Assembly: GCA_034437075.1 (NCBI GenBank)
Contig: DAOTVD010000366.1
Span: 1-19,881 of the forward strand
Reading direction: 5' to 3'
DNA length: 19,881 bases
From: DAOTVD01 sp034437075
GTDB taxonomy: Bacteria > Chloroflexota > Anaerolineae > Aggregatilineales > J027
A program made the position numbers and the translations under genes. Positions within the stretch are counted from its first letter, which is position 1. Each line of letters begins with the position of its first letter. Below are positions 14,493-19,881 of this stretch, in pieces. Below the pieces are notes generated by a model. The model was given only the letters and a program-made list of their open reading frames with translations, was not told the origin of the DNA and did no database searches.

Positions 14493-15727
14493 TCTATCAC
14501 AGGGGCCAACGCAGCGGCGATACGTGCGGCAGATTCACCCAGCGCAGCGACCCGCGCGCTGGGGTCGGCTCCATTTAGGACATCGGCCAACGCAAACACG
14601 ACTTCATCCGCCACGAGCCCATAGCCCGGCGTGGCTGGCACATACAGGCGCTGGGCATCCCAAAAAGGCACCCAATCATCGTAAGCCGGGATGTCTTGCC
14701 GCGCGGGCAGGGCCGTATTCAGGCGCGCCCAGGCTTGCACCCGTGGCGGCGCGGCGAGCCATTCTAGCCAGGCCCAGGCGGCGGACTGGCGCGCTGCATC
14801 ACGCGCGAAAATGCTCAGGCTCGGCCCCCCGATGACCGTCGCGGGGCCGTTAATGGCGGGCAAGGGGATAACTTCCAACGCGAAGGGCTCGGCAAAATAG
14901 GTACGCATGGCTTCTTCTACAAAGGGCCGCGCGGCACTACTCGCGAAGAAGAACAAGGTCTGTCCGCTGGCGAAGCGATTCTGGGCTGCATTAGCGGGTT
15001 CGGGCGAAAAGGCCGCGCACCCAGCATCCCGCAAAGCGCGCATGTCTGCGAAAAGCGTCGCCAGCCCCGCGAGGTTATACCCCTCCGCGTAGATGGCCTC
15101 CGGCGCGGCTAGGCCCCACAACGCGGCTGCATCCGGCGGGATGTCGAAACCTACGGGCACAACGGTTTGCACAGCGGGCCACCCGCCCGCCTCGGCAAAA
15201 GCGCAGCTCATGCTTTGCAACGTCTCCCAATCGCGGGGCGGCGCGTCGTAGCCCAACGCCCGCAGGGCATCCCCGTTCACGTAGAGCGCCGCCGCCGCGC
15301 GCGTGAGCGGCAACCCCAACCGTTGCCCCTCATAGATGTCTTGGCGCCAAATACCGGGCACAAAAGCCGCTTCGTCTAAAGGGCTGGATGCAACATAAGA
15401 TTGCAGATCGAGCACCTGGCCACCCAGCGCGAACAGCGCGGCGTCTTCGGGCCGCGCAAACGCCACATCGGGCGGATTATCATTGAGCAAGGCAGCCAGC
15501 AATCCATCGCGCAAGTTAAAGTAAGACGGGTAGACTTGCACCTGCACGCGCGCGGCTTCCTGACGCGCGTTGAAGGCTTCTGCCTGGGCTTCCCAAAAGG
15601 CTAAGCGGGCCGGGTCGGCGTAATGATGCCAAAAAACGACCTCCGTCGGGGCGGGTTGGGCATCTACGGAGGCCAAGCTCATGACCACGAGCAACACCCA
15701 TAGGGCAAATAGAATGATTGGTTTCAT
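14489..15727 (-). CDS. Extracellular solute-binding protein (ABC family 1 type)
   Basis: A 412-residue secreted substrate-binding protein resembling the sugar-binding components of ABC importers. A signal peptide (about residues 1-24, cleaved near SVDA/QPAP) leads into EVVFWHHYADPARLAFWEAQAEAFN, the typical first strand-helix of family 1. Later segments such as PPDVAFARPEDAALFALGGQVLDL and RFASGQTLFFFASS match the fold's order. The open frame continues 41 codons upstream, but I chose the ATG at 15727. The signal peptide begins there, and a TATAAT ends only 7 bp before it, so the longer form could not be transcribed from this promoter. This implies a leaderless message without a ribosome site. 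No permease or ATPase gene is adjacent, so it is an orphan binding protein or works with distant partners. The substrate is unknown. Confidence 0.85.
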   Translation of the reverse strand: MKPIILFALWVLLVVMSLASVDAQPAPTEVVFWHHYADPARLAFWEAQAEAFNARQEAARVQVQVYPSYFNLRDGLLAALLNDNPPDVAFARPEDAALFALGGQVLDLQSYVASSPLDEAAFVPGIWRQDIYEGQRLGLPLTRAAAALYVNGDALRALGYDAPPRDWETLQSMSCAFAEAGGWPAVQTVVPVGFDIPPDAAALWGLAAPEAIYAEGYNLAGLATLFADMRALRDAGCAAFSPEPANAAQNRFASGQTLFFFASSAARPFVEEAMRTYFAEPFALEVIPLPAINGPATVIGGPSLSIFARDAARQSAAWAWLEWLAAPPRVQAWARLNTALPARQDIPAYDDWVPFWDAQRLYVPATPGYGLVADEVVFALADVLNGADPSARVAALGESAARIAAALAPVIE

Positions 15728-15734
15728 CACTAGG

Positions 15735-15764
15735 ATTATACCGCCACGCCATGACCGTCCCCAA
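15735..15764 (-). promoter_or_regulatory. Promoter giving a leaderless solute-binding protein mRNA
   Basis: On the minus strand a perfect TATAAT (15735-15740) ends 7 bp before the ATG (15727), with a partial -35 TTGGGG (15759-15764) 18 bp ahead. Transcription would start at or within a base or two of the ATG. No ribosome site is present. Confidence 0.55.
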
Positions 15765-15780
15765 GTTCGGCTGAATCTGG

Positions 15781-15786
15781 TATAGT
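15781..15786 (+). promoter_or_regulatory. -10 element for the 4-TM protein / SDR genes
   Basis: TATAGT, the same -10 as in both pilin promoters, lies 39 bp before the ATG at 15826. No convincing -35 stands at 16-18 bp, and the region there overlaps the divergent promoter. The two directions may compete for polymerase. Confidence 0.4.
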
Positions 15787-15825
15787 CGAGCCTTGGACAC
15801 ACACCGTTGGTTAGGAGACTCTTAA

Positions 15826-16251
15826 ATGGTCGATTTTCTGTACGAAGCACACTCAGGATGGCGTTGGATTCTCATCTTGGGCACTGTAGCTTTGGCCGTC
15901 TTTTTCGCGTATGCGTTGGTCACGCGCCAGACGACCGCCCCGCAAGAAACCCGCGCGCTAAAGCTCTGGGCCGGGATCATGGATATGCAATTACTGCTGG
16001 GTGTGTTGCTGGCTGGGGTTTATATCCTGGGGTTAGACGAAGGGCGTAGCTGGTATAGCGCGCTTATTGGGCATCTAACGCTGGGTATTTTGGCGGTTGT
16101 GGCCGCGCATACGCCCGCCATCTATAGCCGCCTGAACGGCGACCCAACACCGCAGGTACGGCGCATTATGGGGTTAGCCTTGCCGGTGATCGTTTTCATT
16201 ACCATGTGGTTAGGCGTGGCCGCCATAGACCGTTCGCTATTTAGCACATGA
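15826..16251 (+). CDS. Four-helix integral membrane protein
   Basis: A 141-residue protein with four hydrophobic segments (about 13-31, 50-68, 76-96 and 112-134). The start, YEAHSGWRWILIL, and the second helix, MDMQLLLGVLL, resemble a widespread group of small cytochrome b- or CopD-like membrane proteins of unknown function. His9 and His83 (in LIGHLTLG) could be haem ligands, but that is speculation. AGGAGA stands 9 nt before the ATG. Its stop overlaps the next start (ATGA at 16248-16251), so it is coupled to the SDR gene. Confidence 0.8.
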   Translation: MVDFLYEAHSGWRWILILGTVALAVFFAYALVTRQTTAPQETRALKLWAGIMDMQLLLGVLLAGVYILGLDEGRSWYSALIGHLTLGILAVVAAHTPAIYSRLNGDPTPQVRRIMGLALPVIVFITMWLGVAAIDRSLFST

Positions 16252-17201
16252 TCCTGGTAACGGGCGCGCTGGGGTATGTGGGGCGGCATCTGGTGCCGGC
16301 TCTGGCCGCTGCTGGTCATACGGTGCGCGTATTGGCTCCGGCGCGGTGGCATAACCGCTTGCCCTTCGCCCTGGACGGCGTGACGCTGTACGCGGGCACC
16401 ATTTTTGACCCCGAAGCGCTTTTTAAGGCGGTCACGGGCACCCATACCGTCTTCCACCTGGCCAGCGGGCAATGGTGGGGGCGCCTGAACGATCTAGAAT
16501 ACATCGACCTAGAGGGCACTCAGAACGTCTTACAAGCCGGACGCGCCGCGCGCATCGGGCGCCTGATTGCCCTCAGCCACATTGGCGCCGAACGGCGCTC
16601 GGCTTTTCATCTGCATCAGGTAAAAGGCCGTATGGAAGAACTCATCAAAGACAGCGGCCTGGCCTATACCATTTTTCGCGTCGGGGTGGTCTTCGGGCCG
16701 GAAGACCATTTCGTGAATAATCTGGCGCGGGTGTTGCATAGCAATCCGTTTTTTGTGTTTCAACCCGGCGACGGCGAAGCGCTCCTGAATCCTCTGCACA
16801 TCGACGACCTGACCGAGGCACTGGTGCGCAGCCTGGATGTTTTCGATTTGGTCGATACGATCCTAGAAATCGGTGGGCCAGAATACCTGACGTATAACGA
16901 AATGATGCGGACGGTCATGCGCGTAACGCGCACCCAGCGCAGCATCATCAGCCTGCCGCCGTACTACATGCGCTTTATGTCGAGCGTGTTGCGCTTGCTG
17001 CCGCCGCGTTGGCCCATCACGCCCCAATGGTATGATATACTGGCGGGCAATCGCACCGCGCCACTGGGACATCTATATGACTATACCGGCATCCGCCCCC
17101 GACGCTTTGAAGATACCCTGCTGACGTATATGCCCCAACGCCGCTATTGGCTTGAATACTGGCGGTATCTGGCCAGCCGGCGGCGGCGCAATGCATTTTG
17201 A
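16248..17201 (+). CDS. Atypical SDR, NAD(P)-dependent epimerase/dehydratase-like
   Basis: A 317-residue Rossmann-fold protein with the extended or atypical SDR nucleotide motif TGALGYVG (residues 5-12). Strand ends such as VFHLASG (68-74) and ALSHIGA (108-114) follow the fold. The active-site YxxxK is not intact: Lys126 is present (HLHQVKGRMEE), but the position four before it is Leu122. The protein may therefore bind NAD(P) without normal dehydrogenase chemistry, as in the NDUFA9/NmrA-like group. The later half (AGDG-like QPGDGEALLNPLHIDDL, 177-193) matches the domain that follows in such proteins. The C-terminus is basic (RRRRNAF). It is translationally coupled to the 4-TM gene. The substrate is unknown. 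Confidence 0.85.
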   Translation: MILVTGALGYVGRHLVPALAAAGHTVRVLAPARWHNRLPFALDGVTLYAGTIFDPEALFKAVTGTHTVFHLASGQWWGRLNDLEYIDLEGTQNVLQAGRAARIGRLIALSHIGAERRSAFHLHQVKGRMEELIKDSGLAYTIFRVGVVFGPEDHFVNNLARVLHSNPFFVFQPGDGEALLNPLHIDDLTEALVRSLDVFDLVDTILEIGGPEYLTYNEMMRTVMRVTRTQRSIISLPPYYMRFMSSVLRLLPPRWPITPQWYDILAGNRTAPLGHLYDYTGIRPRRFEDTLLTYMPQRRYWLEYWRYLASRRRRNAF

Positions 17202-17269
17202 ACGGCATGAAACACCCACAACAGCGGCTCTGATGCCGCACGCAAAGCTCAATAGCACAAAGGATCAGC

Positions 17270-18142
17270 ATGATTGCGTATCGCGTTTTGCGCAAAATAG
17301 ACGAACTCCGCCAGGTGGTGAACCTGCAACATCTCATCTGGGGCGGCGATGCGGAGGTGGTCGTCCCCTTGCATATGCTCGTTTCGTTGGCCGCGAATGG
17401 CTGCCCGGTGATTGGCGCCTTTGAGGAGGACCTGTTGGTTGGCTTTTCGCTGGCATTTTTCGGCACCGATGTGCAAGGCGCCGACCGCCCCGCGCTGGCG
17501 AATTTGAAACTGGCCTCTAAACGGCTAGCCGTCCACCCGGATTATCGCTCTAGCGGCATTGGCTATCAACTGAAGCTGCAACAAAAAGCCTTTGCCGATA
17601 AACAAGGCGTCCGCCTTATTACCTGGACGTTTGACCCATTGCTCAGCCGCAACGCGCATTTGTACATCCGCAAATTGGGCGGCGTGGGCCGTTTCTTCAT
17701 CCCCGACTTTTATGACGAAATACCCGGCCAGGTCGATGCACTAGGCAGTTCGGACCGCTTCATATGCGAATGGTGGATTACCTCGCGGCGCGTTAACGAG
17801 CGCTTGCATGGCAGTCGGCGTGACCTAACCGCGAAGCAATACGTGGGCGGCAACGCGCCCATCATCAACCCCACCACCGACCTCCACGGGCGCAGCTTGC
17901 CCTACGAAGGCAGCGCCATGCTGGGCGAAAGTCATCTGCTGTTGGTGGAAATCCCGCCCGACCCCACACCCCTATATGCCGACTCGGACTATGGGCGCGG
18001 TTGGCGAAATCACCTGCGCAGCGTGCTACGCCAGACCTTTGAATCCGGCTATATCGTCACGGATTTTTTGCATGAGGAATACGAGGGCCGCTTGCGCAGC
18101 TTCTACGTGCTGGGCTTCGATGGCGGAGGCGAATTCGAATGA
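17270..18142 (+). CDS. GNAT-family N-acyltransferase (COG3375-like)
   Basis: A 290-residue cytoplasmic protein with an N-terminal GNAT domain (about 1-165). The acyl-CoA pyrophosphate loop is R93-S-S-G-I-G98, following the strand LASKRLAVHP. A C-terminal extension (about 165-290) is typical of a predicted acetyltransferase group often filed as COG3375; I make that assignment from memory of the pattern, not from a search. AAAGGA stands 6 nt before the ATG. The stop overlaps the start of the racemase/OSBS gene (ATGA, 18139-18142), so the two proteins are made together. This fits a transferase that acylates an amino group of a substrate then handled by the racemase. The acyl donor (acetyl or succinyl) and the acceptor are unknown. 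Confidence 0.85.
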   Translation: MIAYRVLRKIDELRQVVNLQHLIWGGDAEVVVPLHMLVSLAANGCPVIGAFEEDLLVGFSLAFFGTDVQGADRPALANLKLASKRLAVHPDYRSSGIGYQLKLQQKAFADKQGVRLITWTFDPLLSRNAHLYIRKLGGVGRFFIPDFYDEIPGQVDALGSSDRFICEWWITSRRVNERLHGSRRDLTAKQYVGGNAPIINPTTDLHGRSLPYEGSAMLGESHLLLVEIPPDPTPLYADSDYGRGWRNHLRSVLRQTFESGYIVTDFLHEEYEGRLRSFYVLGFDGGGEFE

Positions 18143-19299
18143 CCGCGCCCGCCTGGCAATTAGAGGTCGCGCGCGTCGATGTGCATCCGGTGATGGTGCC
18201 GCTGGTGCAGCCTTTCGAAACCTCGTTCGGCGTGCAGCAAGAACGCGCCGCCGTGCTGGTGCATCTGCAAACGGCGGATGGGGTCAGCGGTTGGGGCGAA
18301 GTCACCGCCGGATGGGAGCCGGGCTATTCATACGAAACCGTCCACACGGCCCTGCATATTCTGAGTGATTTTCTGGTGCCGGGGTTGCTGGCCCAGCGCA
18401 TCCTAACCCAAGACGGCCCATGGGATTGGCTAAACCATGTGCGCGGTCATCCCTTGGCCAAGCACGGCTTGCTCAGCGCGATCCTGACCGCCGTAGCCGC
18501 TCAGCGCGATGAACCCCTGGCGGGGCTGCTAGAAAGCATGGCCGGGGCGCCGAGCCGGCATAAAACGGTCAGCGTGGGCGTTAGCATCGGGATTCAACCG
18601 AGCATTGAAGCGACCCTAAGCCGCGTTTCTGACCATATCCACGAGGGCTATCGCCGCATCAAGCTCAAGATCAAACCGGGCTGGGATGTAGCGCCCCTGC
18701 GGGCGGTGCGCGCCGCCTTCCCGGATGTCATGCTCATGGCCGACGCCAACAGCGCCTATAGCCTGGCGGACACCGCCCACCTGGTCGCCCTGGACGATCT
18801 CGGCCTGTTGATGATCGAACAGCCCCTGGCCCACGACGACATTTACGAGCATAGCCGCCTGGCCCAGCACCTGAGCACGCCCATCTGCCTGGATGAAAGC
18901 CTGCACAGCCTCAGCGATGTGCAAGTCGCGCACGCCCTCAACGCCTGCCGTGTGGTGAACCTAAAACCCCAGCGCGTCGGGGGGTTGTTTAACGCTGTGA
19001 AAATCTATCAATTTTGTGTAGCAAACGGCTTGGATGTTTGGGTGGGGGGTATGCTGGAACTCGGCATTGGGCGCGCAGTCTCGTTAGCGCTCGCCAGCCT
19101 GCCGGGCATTTCGTTGCCCAGCGATTTGAGCGCCACGCAACGCTATTACGATCAGGACATCGCGACGCCAGCTTTCGAACTGCGTGCCGGGAGCCGCATC
19201 GCGCCGCCGGAGGGGCCTGGCCTGGGCGTAACGGTCGATATGGAGCGTGTAACCGAGGCTGAAACGGCGTTCTATGCGGCCCAGAGCACGCAGAAATGA
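18139..19299 (+). CDS. Enolase-superfamily OSBS / N-acylamino-acid racemase
   Basis: A 386-residue enzyme of the MenC/NSAR group. Such proteins make o-succinylbenzoate for menaquinone, racemise N-succinyl or N-acetyl amino acids, or do both. Catalytic features seen are K175-x-K177 in RIKLKIKPGWD, metal ligands Asp202 (ADANSAY), Glu227 (IEQPL) and Asp252 (CLDES), and the opposing Lys276 (VNLKPQRVGG). The GGMLELGIGRA stretch (303-313) is also typical. The usual EMALWDL-type helix near residue 112 reads LSAILTAVAAQ here, an unusual stretch. The upstream overlap with a GNAT gene favours a racemase role; no other men gene is in the window. I left the symbol blank because menC would assert the menaquinone role. 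proC follows 23 bp downstream. Confidence 0.88.
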   Translation: MTAPAWQLEVARVDVHPVMVPLVQPFETSFGVQQERAAVLVHLQTADGVSGWGEVTAGWEPGYSYETVHTALHILSDFLVPGLLAQRILTQDGPWDWLNHVRGHPLAKHGLLSAILTAVAAQRDEPLAGLLESMAGAPSRHKTVSVGVSIGIQPSIEATLSRVSDHIHEGYRRIKLKIKPGWDVAPLRAVRAAFPDVMLMADANSAYSLADTAHLVALDDLGLLMIEQPLAHDDIYEHSRLAQHLSTPICLDESLHSLSDVQVAHALNACRVVNLKPQRVGGLFNAVKIYQFCVANGLDVWVGGMLELGIGRAVSLALASLPGISLPSDLSATQRYYDQDIATPAFELRAGSRIAPPEGPGLGVTVDMERVTEAETAFYAAQSTQK

Positions 19300-19322
19300 T
19301 GAAAAACCATAAGGAACACAAC

Positions 19323-19881
19323 ATGTTAAACGGAAAAACGATTGGCTTTGTGGGCGCGGGCAATATGGGTGGCGCGATGCTAGCCGGGCTGCACCAGAGC
19401 GGCGCAGTGCTTATCGCCAGCGATGCCGACCCCGCGCGCCTGGATGCGCTCGCCCAACAGTATGGCGTGCATCCCGCGCCCGATAACGCGAGCGTGGCCG
19501 CACAAGCCGATATTCTGGTCATCGCCGTTAAACCGCAGATCATCGACCAGGTGCTCGCCCCAGCCACCGCGAGCCAATGTGATTTTGTGCTGAGCATTGT
19601 GGCGGGTGTTCGGCTAGAACGCTTGCTAGCGCTGTTTGGCAATCCGCGCTTGGTGCGCAGTATGCCCAATACCCCGGCCACCATCGGCGCGGGCATGTCC
19701 GCCTGGATGGCGACCCCCGACGTGACGCAAACCCAACGCGACCAAGCGGCGGCGATCTTGGGGGCGCTGGGCGAAACGCTGGAAGTCCACAACGAAACCT
19801 TGCTGGATGCCGCTACGGCCATCAGCGGCAGCGGCCCGGCTTATATGTTCCTGATACTGGAAGCCATGATCGAAACGGGCG
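19323..19881 (+). CDS. proC: Pyrroline-5-carboxylate reductase (5' part, runs off the window)
   Basis: The first 186 residues of the enzyme that reduces pyrroline-5-carboxylate to proline, the last step of proline synthesis in the cytoplasm. The NAD(P) motif GFVGAGNMGG starts at residue 8. The family signatures VRSMPNTPATIGAG and ISGSGPAY follow in normal order, so the gene appears intact up to the edge. About 80-90 residues are missing. AAGGAA stands 7 nt before the ATG. The gene lies 23 bp after the racemase/OSBS gene and is probably cotranscribed with it, making an amino-acid-related cluster with the GNAT gene. Confidence 0.96.
   Translation, partial: MLNGKTIGFVGAGNMGGAMLAGLHQSGAVLIASDADPARLDALAQQYGVHPAPDNASVAAQADILVIAVKPQIIDQVLAPATASQCDFVLSIVAGVRLERLLALFGNPRLVRSMPNTPATIGAGMSAWMATPDVTQTQRDQAAAILGALGETLEVHNETLLDAATAISGSGPAYMFLILEAMIETG

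Noticed and set aside
15728..15850. Longer N-terminus for the solute-binding protein
   Set aside because: The extension covers the promoter and overlaps the start of the divergent gene; the signal peptide begins at 15727.
17203..17238. CGGCAT/ATGCCG inverted repeat between the SDR and GNAT genes
   Set aside because: Six base pairs around a 24-nt loop with no T run is not a credible terminator.
18989..19822. 277-aa minus-strand open frame across the racemase and proC genes
   Set aside because: It lies opposite two clearly conserved coding regions and shows no family pattern, only low-complexity Ser/Arg-rich sequence.

Overview
This is a GC-rich, gene-dense bacterial window. It most likely comes from a member of the Chloroflexota (Anaerolineae-like). 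The inference rests on several features together: tandem short Flp-type pilins, membrane-anchored proteins with long Pro/Thr/Ser linkers, a LysM-MltG fusion, and a PepF-type M3 peptidase. No rRNA or other definitive marker is present, so the phylum is an inference. Most of the window is ordinary chromosomal housekeeping. I see no insertion sequence, integrase, phage gene or CRISPR array.

Layout. Bases 2-256 (+) are the tail of an unrecognised gene that converges on an M3 oligoendopeptidase (253-2052, -), followed upstream by an EamA transporter (2096-3004, -). A metallo-beta-lactamase-fold protein lies at 3305-3940 (+). Next is a protein quality-control operon read on the minus strand: trigger factor (6124-7692), clpP (5445-6080) and clpX (4024-5340), with a promoter before tig and an intrinsic terminator after clpX. 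A tRNA-Leu(UAG) with its own promoter (7829-7910, -) and a LysM-MltG lytic transglycosylase (7973-9250, -) lie upstream of tig. Two tandem Flp pilin genes (9494-9640 and 9849-9995, +) encode the same 48-residue protein. Each has its own promoter, RBS hairpin and terminator.

Bases 10058-15727 (-) hold a run of six closely spaced genes. From upstream to downstream they are an orphan extracellular solute-binding protein, a small lipoprotein, YqeK (HD phosphohydrolase), a 117-aa coiled-coil/Cys protein, a 477-aa single-pass membrane protein, and a membrane-anchored C39-like peptidase with TPR repeats. A second promoter probably starts the last two. A bidirectional promoter region (15728-15825) separates this run from the plus-strand genes: a 4-TM protein overlapped by an atypical SDR, then a GNAT acyltransferase overlapped by an enolase-superfamily OSBS/N-acylamino-acid racemase, then proC, which runs off the window.

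How the genes fit together. Trigger factor, ClpP and ClpX act on nascent-chain folding and ATP-dependent degradation. The pilins supply major subunits for a Tad/Flp pilus whose machinery is not in the window. The GNAT-racemase pair looks like an N-acylamino-acid conversion module. The most novel-looking items are the tandem pilins (identical protein, with all coding differences synonymous and a compensated base pair in the terminator), the trigger factor whose prolyl-isomerase domain carries a long acidic segment, the GNAT/racemase overlap, and the paired membrane protein plus C39-TPR protein. None of these proves an undescribed system.
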